NCBI GenBank assembly: GCA_950295325.1 | Contig: OX485807.1 | Coordinates: 10,567,001-10,631,000, forward strand | Reading direction: 5' to 3' | Source: Polytrichum commune | Taxonomy: Eukaryota > Streptophyta > Polytrichopsida > Polytrichales > Polytrichaceae | Length of the DNA: 64,000 nucleotides | Shown: positions 23,606-36,302 of the stretch, in pieces | How the letters are laid out: each line of letters opens with the position of its first letter | Position numbering within the stretch: the stretch's first letter is position 1 | Made by a program: the position numbers and the translations under genes | Notes under the pieces: model-generated | Databases searched by the model: none | What the model was told of the DNA's origin: nothing | Seen by the model: the letters and a program-made list of their open reading frames with translations, nothing else

Positions 23606-24718
23606 GTGTGATACGGTGAAGACATCATCATGGTACTATATATATGTATATTTAATTCCATATTTTCTGACATTAAGAGCATTTTTTAAAAATAAAAATG
23701 TTCTTTTCATACTTATGTATCTTCATTGTATATGCAAAATGACATTTTACATTGAAAGAGGCCATTTTCTTGAAAAACCTCAATAGTACAACATTTGAGG
23801 TCAAAATGTCTTATTATGCAAAATATGACACTTTATTCCGCGACAAAATGTGTCATATTAAAATGGAGAACAATATTTATGGTTCTAAAAATATCACTTG
23901 GTGTATGACGACCCCTTGTCTAAGGGTTTTTTTATTTCTATCATAACTAAAATTTGGACTAATATGTTGTTGACTTTGTATCTATATGTTTAGCTATCCA
24001 AAAACTAATATGCCTTAAGTCTTGATAAGGGCAGCCATGAGCATTTCCGGTGCCACCCACCACATAGGGACTTCATAAATGGCTTGTGTGACACTCTCAT
24101 CTTCCTTTTTATGGTCTACCTCTTGAGGCTCTTGATGATTGTGGCTCTTGGCTCGTAGCATATGTGGTTGTAACTCTTGGTTTATATAGAGTTGTTTATA
24201 GCTATTGGATTACACTTTGAAAAGTTTTTGGTTTATGTTCTTAGTAGTTATAGTCCTTCATTTGCATTCTCAGAGCTTTTATATTTAGTTATAGTGTAGT
24301 GATCTTTTTTGTACCATTCTTCAATCTCTCATAGTCTCCTAGTTTTGAATAAATATCGGATCTCTTGATCTTTCATCTCTCTTAGATCTCTCTTACATTT
24401 TAGATCTCATTCATAAAATCTACACTTTGAATCATTTTGGATCTTTCATAGTCTCTTAGCTTTACTTGTTATTGAATCTTTCTTAGTCTTCAATCTCTCT
24501 CATATCTCTTCTAAATATTAGACATCCTTTAAGTTTCTTCACTTCGAGTCATCATTGGATCTCTTTTAGTTTCCTTCTTTGGAATATTATTGGATCCCTC
24601 TTATTTTTTAAATTTTAATCAAAATCAAATTTCTCTTTAATATAACTTACTCATAAATATCTTTTTCTGATTGTGAACCTCTCTTAGTCTAAAAAAAACA
24701 ACAACACAAAACACCACA

Positions 24719-24790
24719 CAACAATACAATACAATACAATACAACACAACACAACACAACACATTAACAAAACAAAACAAAACAAATCAA
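24719..24790 (+). repeat. Pentanucleotide microsatellite
   Basis: ACAAT repeated about four times passes into ACAAC repeated about four times, then AACAAA-type units. Confidence 0.85.
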
Positions 24791-25341
24791 TACATCATAA
24801 AAATAAATAAATAAATCCACACAACTCAAAAAAAAACTAATTACTAACAACTCCACCACATTTGGCTTAATATTTTCATCAACATTGTTGATGGATTTTT
24901 TTTGGTTATTTTTTTTTCCTTTTGATACCCTAACCTGGGCTCATATTATTAATGTTCATACTCTAACTTTTTCGTGTTTATCCAACAATGTCTATGTTTA
25001 TAACCATATTTTAGGGTATCCATTGTATAAACACTCTCGGTAGATGCCCTAATTGTAGGTTCTTTAACAATTTAACATAGGGTTTAGCCTAATATCCACC
25101 ATAAATTAGGGTATTGATTGTATACACACTATTAGTTGACACTCTAAACAAAAATCATTTAACACCTCTACAAAAAAAAAAATTAAGGCTACTATCCACT
25201 AAAGGTTAATACAATCATAATGTCAATTTTAATTATCGGTGTGTAATTTTTCTCTAAATTTTAATAAAAATATTCCATATAAAGCAAATGTCCAAACACC
25301 TAGAATGCATAATAAGTATTGAAAGCAAGGAAGAATATTAC

Positions 25342-25367
25342 ATATATATATATATATATATATATAC
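25342..25367. repeat. (AT)13 microsatellite
   Basis: An uninterrupted AT dinucleotide run of 26 bp in very AT-rich surroundings. Confidence 0.95.
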
Positions 25368-26692
25368 ACTTAAATGAAAGAATCTTATATCATGAAATGT
25401 GTTTAAACTATAACTATATCAAATAATTGAAAAACAACAATATCATATGCAAGGTTATAGTAGAAGAAAAAAATGATGTCCAATATCTATAGTATGTTGG
25501 GATGTCAATGGTAACATGTGAAGACAATCCACTGAACATATATTATATGTTTGAATAATGCACTATACAAAACCTGAATTCAAACACTCTATATATGAAA
25601 ATAAATTTATTTCAATGAAAATCAAATAACAACATTACCCTAAAACCCTAATTCATAGGCAAACCCTAAATCCTATAAGATTACAAGTCATTCTAGCATG
25701 TTTATTTGTGGAGATAACATGAATAAACAAATGCAAGAGGACTCCGATGTTGTTACTAGCATGAATTACGAGATTGCTTCGTTTAAAAGTTAGTCTAAGT
25801 GTATTAATATCTTAACACAATGTGATAAGAATTGGAAGATTTGAACTTAAGATGTTCTAGATCAAATATAAGAGATTTTTTTATAAACTTATGTCTATGA
25901 CCTATAAATGCAATCATAAACCCTCCAACCTTAAGTTTTCTTTCTTCGTTATGATATGAGAAAGGCATATGACGTACTATGTAATAGTTGGTTGTAGAAA
26001 TTATTATTAGTATTATTGTTTTTAGTAGTAGTAGTAGTAGTCAAGGTGAATGATAAATATACAAATTTTTATATAGATACTATAAAATAATGTTAGAGAT
26101 ATAACTAAGCAAAAATAATATGGAGAAAGAATGTCAAGTTAGGTACCAACATTAAACTTTACACTGTAATAGAGAGCAATCATGTTGTGAAGATTAGGTT
26201 AGGGTATGGAATGGTGGCTTATGATTAGGGTATCAGCTGTACCACATGCTCTTGTTGTGGACCTACAGTAAGCGTATCACCAGAGTGGATTATGATTCCA
26301 TGATTTTACATCATAGTACTAAACATAGCATTATTAAAAAAAATTACGATTTAATGCTTTCACTTGGAGTGTTTGGATTGCCACAATAAATATCATAATT
26401 TTGTGGAAGAAAAAATGTGCATGATTTCAACAAAGAGAGGATAAAAATAAAAATTCGATAGAATTCCAAAGATATAAGCAATCCAACAAACAAGGGAGAT
26501 TGTCAATCAAATTAAATAAATGCAAGTCAACAAACAATGTTAATTGATTGCCAACTTTAAGAAGAAAGATCCAAAGTCACATCATGCACATCCTCTCTCC
26601 CACTCCGCCTTGATAATTTTGGAAAATAGCAAATCGAACTCATCATGTCCTCTTTTGTCGGAAATTAGTAGAAAGGGGACAAGGAGGACCTA

Positions 26693-26742
26693 CCCACCCT
26701 CTAAAACAAAGCTTCATCCCACCCTCTAAAACAAAGCTTCAT
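26693..26742 (+). repeat. 25-bp exact tandem duplication
   Basis: Two identical units start at 26693 and 26718 with CCCACCCTCTAAAACAAAGC. They are exact over the unit, so the duplication is recent. Confidence 0.9.
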
Positions 26743-28475
26743 CCCACCCACCCAATGAAGTCATCCAGAATTTTTTCCAGATGAGCTTACATGGATGTTG
26801 CAAATCCCTAGCCTTAACAGTATAGTAATCTTAACTCTAGTTGTAAGAGGAACATTAACATACCTCTCTTGCTCTCTCCCAAGGTTGTTAAATCTCCAAG
26901 AATCTTCCATTGTATACTAGGCTGCCAGTATTGATTTTGAAAACGTACCGTAGGACAGTTAGGAGTTGCATTTGTAACTGCGGTAGTCACATTGCCCAAG
27001 TCCACGGGTGGAGTTCTTGCTATGTGGTCTTTAGGACTACCAGGCTGGTATAGAAGAATTCAGGATTTATATCCTCAATTCCTAGCAGAGCTTCTTTAAC
27101 ATATTTCCTTTTTTGTGTTGAACATGAAGGTTCATGTTTTGTGTACAAGAGTGATCACATTTCTTTTAGGAGTTGATATTTTGACTTTAGCATATGCAAA
27201 AAGGAAAGTCTGTGCTCGAGCATTTTGTTAAAATGACTTGCTGAATACGGGAATATGCAACAGGTAGGGATTTCCTAAAACCCTGGAGAATTCTGGTGGA
27301 AAATTCCATGAGATATTCCATGGAACAGATACTCAAGTTGCATGCATGGCCCACAATACTTATGCCACTAGCCCATGGGAAGCTTTTTAGGCAGATAAGT
27401 TTGAACCATGTGCCCAAGGTGTGAGGAGAAATCTACCTGTAAACGCCTCAAAATAAAGTGGTGCTAAAATAGCGGCACTTTCCTGCCAAATCTTGTTAAT
27501 CCCAAACTCAAAAAATACACATCCTACTTCAGTTCGAGGAACCCATCCTTGAGTTATGGTCCAATCTTGATACCAAAAATAAGGTCCATGAATAGGTGTT
27601 TTGGACCCCGAGTTTCTTGAACCTGGACGTTGGTCCTAACAAGAGTAAAGATGTCCACAAAATTGCCCATTCCTCTTTCCACGATTGTCAATGCAATTTG
27701 CATTGCGACACAATGACGCATATAAACGCTAGAGGATACATTAAAGATCTAACTATCAAGGCAATTTTTTATAATGAAAACATGGCAGCCTGTAGACAGC
27801 TTATTTAAGGCAAAGAATTTGCATAGACATAAACCAAACGAACAATTTGGCAGGTTTCAGCACAATGCCACATTGCCAAGTAACACACAAGCATAATAAA
27901 CACATAACAAAAAAAAGTTGGGAAGAGGAAAGCATTGTAATTTCCAACTTCCTGCAGGATCACGGACTACTTTATCTTGAAAAAATGCCTCTGAAGGAAG
28001 TAGATTAAGTTTCTTTCTTTTGACACAGGATCTCTCACTGCATACCAGCAGGAGGCAATTAAATCAGTGAGACCTCAAAGAACATTCCTAATGTATACCA
28101 GTAAATTTCACTCTCCGACCTATTGATTCCTGGACATAAAGGCTCATATTTGAGGCTTTAAGCAAAGACCTATAACTTGAACCTTTCAAAACAACACATC
28201 ACTGAATTGGCTTCTCAGTTTCGTTTCACATCCACGTATGCTTGCCATTCTAACACGCGGCAAAAATTTCAGACACAAACCCTAAAATCATAAGACAAGT
28301 GTCACACTGAAAGCATCTTTGTCTGACGACCCACTTTCTGCCAGTAGTCTAGAAAGGTGCAAACTAACTGGTGCTTCCTTGCTTTCCGTAAGAGTCCTCT
28401 CATGGTCCTCGAACACATCTTGTTCCTGATGTAAAAAACTGTGATGGGGGAGAAGAGAGGCAACAAGATCCTGCT

Positions 28476-28481
28476 TTTATT
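28476..28481 (-). terminator. Candidate poly(A) signal of UEV1
   Basis: AATAAA on the minus strand, 310 bp after the UEV1 stop codon. It is a reasonable plant 3-prime UTR length, but this is a motif match only. Confidence 0.45.
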
Positions 28482-28790
28482 GCCTGGACGACATGTTCCG
28501 ACACATACCCTTCCCTATAGGAGTATGACAACACAATGCCCTCAATACTCCACTCTTACATAGAAACCACTGTTTCAAAACCAGATAGCCTAATTTATAT
28601 GATAGCCCTGATGATATATAGAAGCTCTGAACTTTTGCAAGCCAGAACATACACATCAATCCCACATCCAAGTGTCAAGGACACTTAACAATGCCTATCG
28701 AAAAGCAATATATGGAATTCCAGCCACTAAACAATTGAATCCAAGAGTGGGATCTGCGGTTGAAGTGGTGGGTCAACCGTAGAGTTGAAG

Positions 28791-30292
28791 TTAGAATGTG
28801 CTCCCTTCGGGGGGCTGTTGTAGTTTGCGATTGGGGGGACTTGCCATCTCTTTCTTGAGCTCCACCAAGATGTCCTCCATAGTGTATGAGCGGCGCCACT
28901 GTGCAAGCAGTGGAAAATACCTCGGATCAACCTGCATTTTGCAGAGGCAAAATCAGCACCTTTGTTACCTGATATTCAAGCAATTCAAGCCTGTGTTGCT
29001 ACATAATTGCAGCTCATTCATATGTGACTCTGGCAGTGCAAAAAATTGGCGCCAGGTCTTTGATATAGTCCACACCAACTACATTGACAATCAATTTTAA
29101 TCTCCACACCACTGCAGTAGGATTTTTGGTTCAGTGTCGAAATACCCAGTGGCCAAATACACAAAGCCTTCATTGCCATAAATTCAGATGTGCAAGGTTC
29201 AAAGATGGGCTTACCAATCCAGTTTCCTGGTTGACATGAGTCATATTGATACGGGAATGGAATCTGACAGTGGGAGGCTTATCGGGATAATCCTTGTCAC
29301 AGAAAAGTTTCAATGTGTAGATGCGACCTTCATGCACAGACTGCACCCACACCAAGCCAAACATGTTACCCTAATTAATGCCAAACAATTGCAAGTCAAT
29401 CAAGATACAGCAAGTTTGACTGCTGGTGCAGATCAGCATGTGCCTTTTTGTGATGTTGTGTATATGACATGAACAATTGAGTTAGCTGTAAGTGTCCCTC
29501 ATTGGTTCCTCAACAAACTATAACATCCCAAGCCAATCTCCATTCAAATCACTATCCTTGTTGAGGATCTTCCCCTGAAATCTGAATCTAGAAAACAACT
29601 ATAGAAAAAAGCACAGATGAAAACCCCTGAAAAATAATGCTAAAGTATTTTCCTCCAGTGTGAGCTTATGCGAGACATGTATAACAATGACCATGACCAC
29701 TCTGGAACCCTAGAATATTAAGGGAATCGAGGTTGCAACTAAATCTGGGCGCTGTTACACAACTCACATGATTTGGTCCAATGATAGTGCCAGTCCAGGA
29801 GCGCATAAATACATCATCGCCATCATCCATACCATAGCTAACTGTGCCATCTCCAATGCCTTTCTCACCCCTCTCAAGCTCCTCAAGGAGTCTGAAGTTC
29901 CTGGGAACTGCAGCCAGCAAGGACAAAGATTAAGCTTGACCAGAACAGAATATTCTTTCTTCTTCCCAGTACTCTGACTGCATAGAGGTACTTTGGGCAA
30001 GTGAAAATAGTAAAAATCTGCAAACAAACACCATAGAAATTACCATAAACACGAAACATATCCCTGCAAAATTCCACAGACTGCAGTCACACAAACACAG
30101 GGCAACTAGTGCAGACTATGCAAACATTATCTTCAAAAGTCCAATCTTCACAAAACAAAACATGAAAACGCAACTGAACGGGCATCCGGAGGAAACAATA
30201 AATCCCACAAGCGATGTCGATAAATCAAGCATCATCTAACACATGTTTAAAGCAATCGTGAGCGTACCGACTACAGAACCGCCGGAATTCAT
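28791..30292 (-). CDS. UEV1: Ubiquitin-conjugating enzyme E2 variant UEV1 (MMS2-like), 4 exons, 143 aa
   Basis: The exons in transcript order are 30268-30292, 29768-29907, 29215-29340 and 28791-28931, with GT..AG introns and exact phases. The product has the standard plant UEV1 length and order: [21 protein letters not shown] (residues 9-29), [11 protein letters not shown] (45-55), [20 protein letters not shown] (59-78), RFHSRINM (81-88), VDPRYFPLL (98-106), [14 protein letters not shown] (113-126), and a final PPEGSTF. The E2 catalytic HPN..C motif is absent, as expected for a variant. UEV1 pairs with UBC13 to build K63-linked ubiquitin chains in DNA damage tolerance and signalling. Phe13 matches the UBC13-contacting Phe of human MMS2. 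All key features are intact, so the gene is probably functional. It most resembles the short Arabidopsis UEV1C/D forms. Confidence 0.95.
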
Positions 30293-31003
30293 CTCAGTTC
30301 GCCCTATCGGTTGTGTTCAGCTCTTGTCCCCTTCAAAACCTGTAAGATTCCCCCACCCAAATACACACACACTCTTGAAAACTCCGCCGTGACGGAACGA
30401 ATTCACACACAGTCACATCCTACCGTTCAGATCGACTCCAGAGGCACGCCCCACCGGAGATGGAGCTCGAAAACACAACTCAGCAAAAACTTAAGCAAGC
30501 GCAGACAATGCTAAAAACATCACTAAGATTTTAAAAACCGAAATCAGAAGTTCAAATCAACGAGAGCGCCAGGCATCAACAGGCGAAACACGAAGGGGGA
30601 GGAAGTGCAACCCTAGGACAGTCCGGAAGCTAACCCTAGATGTGCAAGCGTGCACGAAAAATATGTGTGTGAATGGTGTAGAGAAACCGGTGGGTGGCGA
30701 CGGACCTGATAGAATGCAGCGTTTAGGGATGAAATCGCATGTGCGGGGACGATGGAGAGAGGCGAAGAGAGAGCGCCCCGCGAGATGGCGATGGCGATGG
30801 CGCGGAGGAAAGGGTTTGGCTGAAGGTTTGTGGGAAGCGAGGCGCAGCTCGTAGGCCGGCAGCCAAGAAGAGGGCAGGGGCCATCCCATGGACCATGCAT
30901 CCCCATGCCATCCTATGCCCCTCTTCATTCTTTTTGCATTGGCTACGCAAGCTATCATATGTTATCATAAGTTAAATCGTTTTAGAGCCAAATGCCATTA
31001 GGG
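30293..31003 (-). promoter_or_regulatory. Leader and promoter region of UEV1
   Basis: The region upstream of the UEV1 ATG is GC-richer than the window average, especially 30560-30900. It contains CT-rich tracts on the coding strand (about 30745-30775), which are common in plant leaders. Open frames on both strands here are compositional artefacts. The transcription start is not resolved, and a leader intron is possible. Confidence 0.45.
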
Positions 31004-31005
31004 TA

Positions 31006-31149
31006 GGGTGCTATATGGTTCAACGCAAAATAAGTAGTTTTGGAAGAAATAATAGCCATGTGTGTATCTCCATTGGTCAACTTCATGTTCAATCCCAAGC
31101 GCGGACATTAGTTTTTGCAACATTCGAAGTGTTGAATCAACCAACACCC
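31006..31149. mobile_element. Small MITE family F, copy 2
   Basis: This 144-bp element begins GGGTGCTATATGGTTCAAC and ends CCAACACCC, with TA at 31004-31005 and 31150-31151. The left end matches the family F element in intron 3 of the membrane protein gene (13816-13940). It lies just upstream of the UEV1 promoter region. Confidence 0.6.
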
Positions 31150-31151
31150 TA

Positions 31152-32256
31152 CAATATCATAACAGTTATTCAGCCTTTGTTGAGGCAAGGCTAGCATCAG
31201 TGTTAGATTGCTATCATCTTTTTTTTGACGCTATTCGGGTGTTTATAATGAGCATTTCATAAGTCTTGATGCCACTAGGGTATGCATAGTTGAGGATGTT
31301 TGTGTTGTCTATAATTCCATTCATGTCTACACTCTAACCTTTGTAATAATCTACATGTGGCAACCAAAGTGCACATGATATTAAGGAATTGTGTGGTGTT
31401 AACATGGATGCCTCATAAAAAGAGAATTAGTGTAGAGTGTGATATTATGGAAGAACGCAAAGTGCAACATTGCAATGTTGAAATTGATGTTTTCATACAT
31501 GGGATATGGATAATCTCCCAAAGTTGCACACAGACACAAAGCTCAAATATTTTAGGATGTGTTTGTTCAAAAGTTCATAATGATAAGCACGAATCTTTTA
31601 GTACCTTTGGAAATTGGTGCAAAACACAAAAGAGGCGAGCTAGACTAGCATTCTGAAAAATTGAATGCTTACATAGAGTACATTCGTCTCTCGAAGTGGA
31701 ATTTATGAGCCCCGAGATCATTGAGTTAAACCCACACCCCAAATTTGAAGTTGTTGCACTCAATGAGGTAAAAGGTAGATTTCTTCCAAATTGGGAACCT
31801 AAATAAGACTTTCCACAAAAAAAAACATTGTGTGCTTAAAATAAACACACAAAATATACATACTATCATATTTATCAACCTCGGATCTATTTTTCAATCA
31901 TGACAAGACTTCATAAAGATCAATCAACAATGTGACACATTCTAAAGTTTTTAACTTTACATAAATGCAAACCCTAAAGCTCCCCTAAACCCTACTTGAA
32001 TAGAGTTTTGGCCTTGGGTGAACAACAAGGATTGTTGTTTTCTTGCATCATTCCAAAGCTCAATCTTTGTGGCAAGAATTGATACCAACAAATCAACGTA
32101 GTTGGAAGCTTGTTTAAAAATTAATAATTTAAAAATCAAACTTGCCTATAGAAGTTTTCATCGTCAACTACCATCAATGTTGATTGTTGACATTGTGCAT
32201 TCACATGTCCATCGGTCCAACACCACCCAATATATTTTGTTAACATGACGGTGAAG
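31152..32256. other. Spacer
   Basis: No gene, RNA or clear repeat was recognised. The open frames at 31357-31656 and 31575-31763 overlap in opposite directions and lack family features. Confidence 0.4.
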
Positions 32257-32259
32257 TTA

Positions 32260-32648
32260 AGGCCAATTCACACGGGTCCCAAGTCCTAGTCCCCAAGTCA
32301 CTTGAGGTCAATCCAGGCAATCTCAACCGTGGAGTGCATGGAAGTTGGGACTTACCACTTCACAGGATGTCCCAAGTTCTAAGTCCCAAGTATGACATAG
32401 TTGCCTACATGGCAACACTTTTTGGAGGTGAGGCTCAGGGCTTGTGTTGAGAGTTGGATTGAGCAAAAAGCTAGACTCAACCCTCAACACAAGTCTTGTG
32501 AATACTTTTGCATAAAATAATCAAGATCCAACTTTAATGAATATAAACCACATTTTAATGGTTTTATGAGGCTCAAAAGTTGGGAATTAACCTCCATGTT
32601 GGGACTTGCTACTATGAGTGAGACTTGGGACCCCATTTGAACCAGCCC
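32260..32648 (+). mobile_element. PIF/Harbinger-type (Tourist-like) MITE, family H copy 1
   Basis: This 389-bp element is bounded by TTA at 32257-32259 and 32649-32651, the typical 3-bp Harbinger duplication. The left end, AGGCCAATTCACACGGGTCC, and the complement of the right end, GGGCTGGTTCAAATGGGGTC, form imperfect inverted repeats that continue into CCAAGTC. There is no coding capacity. A second copy has its ends at 52975 and 54913. Confidence 0.8.
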
Positions 32649-32651
32649 TTA

Positions 32652-33029
32652 GTTACCTTCTTGCCCAACCATGGTAGCAACATACATTATGCCAAGTTAG
32701 CAATGCAATGACAAATTAACATCACATTGGTGACTTCTAGATTGAAACTCCCCCCTTTATGTTGGCATGTTAAGACATGAGGAAGAGGAGTTTTAGCTAA
32801 TATTGTGTGTGCGTGGGTGTGTGTGGGAGGGGGGGGGGGGCGACCACTAAGTTTAGGGTCCGGCCTAAGTTTACTAACTAAATATTAATTGCCCAAGGTC
32901 AAGGCTAACCATTGGAAGAGGCAGTCGACCGCCAAGAACTCCTGACCTTGATGATCGAAGGTTTAGAGGATGAATAATCATTGTTTGCATGATGAAACAA
33001 CTAGTTATATTTAATTGTGTCATAAAAAC
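32652..33029. other. Spacer with poly(G)
   Basis: A G12 run lies at 32829-32840 next to a GT-rich stretch. Nothing else was recognised. Confidence 0.4.
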
Positions 33030-33230
33030 TTTCATCAAGAGGGCTTGGGTATTGTGGTTAATATCCCTTGCACTAACATTTGGGAAATAGGAAATAGGGG
33101 TTTGAATCCCCTCACCTTCACACGCTCAAGTTAGCCTTTGATGGATTATTCAATGGGGTTTTTCCATCCCATGCTTTGTGAGAAGGTGAAGGTGATGGTG
33201 GAAATTAGATCTGGTAGAATATGATTGACA
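33030..33230 (+). mobile_element. Possible tRNA-derived SINE
   Basis: A B-box-like GGTTTGAATCC lies at 33099-33109, inside a stem GGGG..CCCC typical of a tRNA T-arm. An A-box-like TGGTTAATATC lies about 45 bp upstream. No clear tail or target duplication was found, so this is weaker than the SINE at 7890-8096. Confidence 0.4.
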
Positions 33231-34975
33231 ATGGAGATTTGCTCTAACCATTACCACATGGGAGATGTTCACAACGCCTCAATGTTACAAGGTCGCAAGG
33301 GCCAAAATTAGACCTAGTTTGGCCCTTGACATGGTGTGCTAACATTTGTATGACATCACCACCGAGTTGGCTACCATGTATGCCACCAAGCTAAATAATG
33401 GAAGTTTTCATTTGGTCCAAGCCATGCTCAATTGTTCCCAAACTAAGACCTTTGTATCCCAACCATATACCTCACGTTCTTGAGCACAAACCTTGTGTTC
33501 TCATGTACATACATAATGTTCCCCATCATACGTATGTTTCCAAGCAAAAATATATGTTCCCCCAAATAATTACGTTGTTCACACCAATAATTGTAAGACA
33601 TGTTTTGGGTATCTAATCTTAATAATCTAGAACGAAATAGCTTTGGATACAAAGCTCCACACGATGTGGCGTTGCTGCCAAAGCACACACATTCCAAGAT
33701 CGACCAAGCACACAAGCACACAAGCACACAAGCACACAAACACACAACCTAAAACTTACATGCATAACAACAATTCTAAACATTGCACATACACTAACCT
33801 TCAAACCTCTCAAACCTTAGCACTAACAATGCCATGCAACCTCCCCGCTATGGTGAGTCACATGCCACCAAGGTCCACACCCGCTCCTCCCCTACAATGT
33901 GTGCCTAGAACAATGTCAACCTAACCCATGTTACCCTACCAGGAAATACATGTCCACAAACATGACATATCCCTACTCTGGAACCTATACAACCTTTGAG
34001 AAAATGACACATGCCTCCACCTTTTATCATGTTGCACAAACTAACACATAAACAACCTCTAAACCGACCAACACAACAAAGTCACACGATCACTAGCTAA
34101 CACGTTCATGGCACACCCCACCATCAAATGCTTCACACTTGTAAATGCCAACCCCTCAATGGTAGAGCACTTGACAACACAACCCCATCTTGGCTCCTCC
34201 AATGCACATGCTATCTACCACACTGCACCCGGCAAGACTATGACATGATATCCTATGTATATTGGGCGCCCACCAAATGCCCACCCACTACTTACGCCAA
34301 ACCCCTACCTCAAGTTACAACTTGATTTAATTCACCTACTGCAACAATAGATTTCCTTAAGCAACCACAACTTGAAAATTGGATAAACATGCAATATTTT
34401 GACCCCTATTAACCCCACAAGGTTGGAATGTCCTCCCTCTTGTCATCATCACCATGGGTATCAGAGAATCCATACACATATCCACCATCAGACTACTAAC
34501 CCACCTCAAAATCTTGCAGCACAAAATCAACAAACTAATGGAACATCTCTCACAAATTACCACCAAATATCTCTCACACATCATTCTCAACAAAAGAAAA
34601 TTGGGAAAGCAACAAAACCCATATACCCCTAGCCTTGACTAAGAAAATACTAACCACATGTATACTTATATTAACCAATGGTCCACCTACTTTTGATAGA
34701 CCTGTATTAAGTCACCTTCACCCATCATGTCCCTGCGGACATGACTGGAAATCGACGAACGGACATTGAATGTTGGTGTAAATACATTGACATTCTTTTT
34801 ATTTATTTGTTTATTAGGACATGTTTTGCGGTTTGTTTGTTTAGCAAATAGATAAGTGTGAACGCTTTCAATTCTCATAGTCCTTTCTTTAAACCTTCAC
34901 ACTTTTTGAAATTTGCATGTCACTCTTAGGTTTTTTTGTAATGAGTTCGACATGGTGCTAGTAGTCTAAAAGTTA
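33231..34975. other. Spacer with an octamer minisatellite
   Basis: An 8-bp repeat, CAAGCACA, is present in about five units at 33705-33744. The sequence around 33850-34600 is CA-rich. The open frames (33443-33745 minus, 33643-33924 plus, 34399-34632 plus) mostly reflect this bias. No gene was recognised. Confidence 0.5.
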
Positions 34976-35620
34976 CAGTAATCTCCCACTTAAGTACGCA
35001 CCCGTTTAAGTACGCATCCCGGTTAAGTGCACAATTTTTTTGACAAAAATTAGGGTTCATACTTTATTGTTTGAACATGTCATGCATAGGCATTTGTCGC
35101 AAATGCATGAATTTTGTATGCTTGACATTAAATGCTATTTTGTTAGGGTTTCCCTAAAATGTCTCAAATGATTGTCGCAGTTCATCATACATTTGTCTAG
35201 TTTCCATTTGAACATCGGAGCAAAGCAATTGGTCGTTGATGTCGAGGACAATGTTGTGTAAAGCTTCAAAGCCTTTGAAGTCGGTAGCACTTTCAAATTC
35301 AACAAATGTCTTAATAGGTTGGATTTCATTACAATATGTTCTCTTGATTGTCCCAGACTTTCCGGATGGCACCTTCATTGACTTCATACTCCCGCCCGCC
35401 GCAACGCCTGCTTGCTCGGCACGTTCGGCTTGCTCAACTTTGCAATGATTTCACATCGTTGGGCTTTGATCAAGTGTGTTACCTTGGATTTCATCCGTTT
35501 CCCATTGCGATTCATCAAATCAGAGCGTCTAGAAAGCGATATGAGTAAAGCACGCACCTACCAACTAAGTGCGCACCAACGGCTCCAGTTCAAAGTGCAT
35601 ACTTAAGCGGAAGATTACTG
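34976..35620. mobile_element. Tigger/pogo-type non-autonomous element (645 bp)
   Basis: Inverted ends start CAGTAATCTCCCACTTAAG (34976) and, as the complement of the right end, CAGTAATCTTCCGCTTAAG (ending 35620). About 23 of 27 bases match. The left flank is TA and the right flank TG, close to a TA duplication. CAGT-starting ends with a CTTAAG-like block recall Tigger elements. A minus-strand open frame at 35154-35387 could be a remnant of the tail of a transposase, but I cannot confirm this. Confidence 0.65.
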
Positions 35621-35925
35621 TGGCTACCCGACTATTCAATGTTTTAGTGGACAAGTTTGAAGATTTGTGCCTAGACATCATTCCCATATTTTTGCTCATG
35701 CTCGCACAACACGATGGCTAAGGGATCGGGCAGGGGACGTTTTTACAAACTAACCCCTCAACAAAGACTTCTCATTTCTTTTATTCTTGAAACATGAGAA
35801 CATCTTCGTGTACGATTCTTTCTCTTGGAGTTGGACTACGAGTGCTATAAATGACGATGTTATATTTGTAGCTTTGTGTGTCAACGAAGTATTATCAATT
35901 GAAATTGAGTGGCCTGACTCAAGGG

Positions 35926-36302
35926 GAGGCCACACACATTTGAGAATGCCAGTTTTGAAACAAAGTTTGGTAAGCCAAGGTAAAAGGATTTCAACCTTGA
36001 CATGTGCCTAACTTTGAGGAGTTGGGTTTCAAAGGTTTTGAGGTTGGTCATTTTTTTTTTTTGGTTAAAACCGTATGTTTCCAACTCCCATCCAAGACAA
36101 CGCTTTTGCAAAGACCCCTGTTTTTTTGTTTTTATTTTATTTTATTGGAGTTGAAAAACAAACAATTCAACCCAATAAAAGAGGGACCAATCTCGAAACT
36201 CAACTACTCAAATTTAGGCACATGTCAAGGCCAACATTCTTTTACCTTGGATTATCAAACTCCATTCCAAAAACCGGCATTTTTGAACATGTGTCGCCTC
36301 CC
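35926..36302. mobile_element. Foldback element with arms of about 125 bp
   Basis: The left arm (35926-36052) and right arm (36166-36302) are long imperfect inverted repeats. Shared blocks are GGGAGGC.ACACA, AATGCC.GTTTT, CCAAGGTAAAAG, CCTTGACATGTGCCTAA and TTGAG.AGTTG. Transcribed from either side it would fold into one long hairpin. No target duplication was identified, so a foldback MITE and a small-RNA precursor-like locus are both possible. Confidence 0.65.

Larger units (their letters stand above)
23606..28475. other. Long AT-rich spacer with simple repeats
   Basis: There is no gene. The block contains a CT-rich degenerate tandem zone at 24300-24680 built on GATCTCTCTTAGTCT-like motifs, the pentanucleotide zone at 24719-24790, the AT dinucleotide run at 25342-25367, two related segments near 25012 and 25108 (TTAGGGTAT..ATTGTATA), and a 25-bp duplication at 26693-26742. 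From about 26500 composition is less extreme, but the open frames there are unrecognised. Confidence 0.5.

Noticed and set aside
25012..25140. TTAGGG-containing motifs that might be an interstitial telomeric repeat
   Set aside because: Only two isolated copies in a roughly 97-bp diverged duplication; the plant telomere unit TTTAGGG is not tandemly repeated.
30557..30958. Overlapping open frames of 70-133 codons in the UEV1 upstream region
   Set aside because: The GC-rich, low-complexity leader/promoter gives open frames on both strands; no homology-like features.
33705..33744. Spaced short repeats resembling a CRISPR-like array
   Set aside because: It is a simple 8-bp minisatellite without spacers, in a plant nuclear context.
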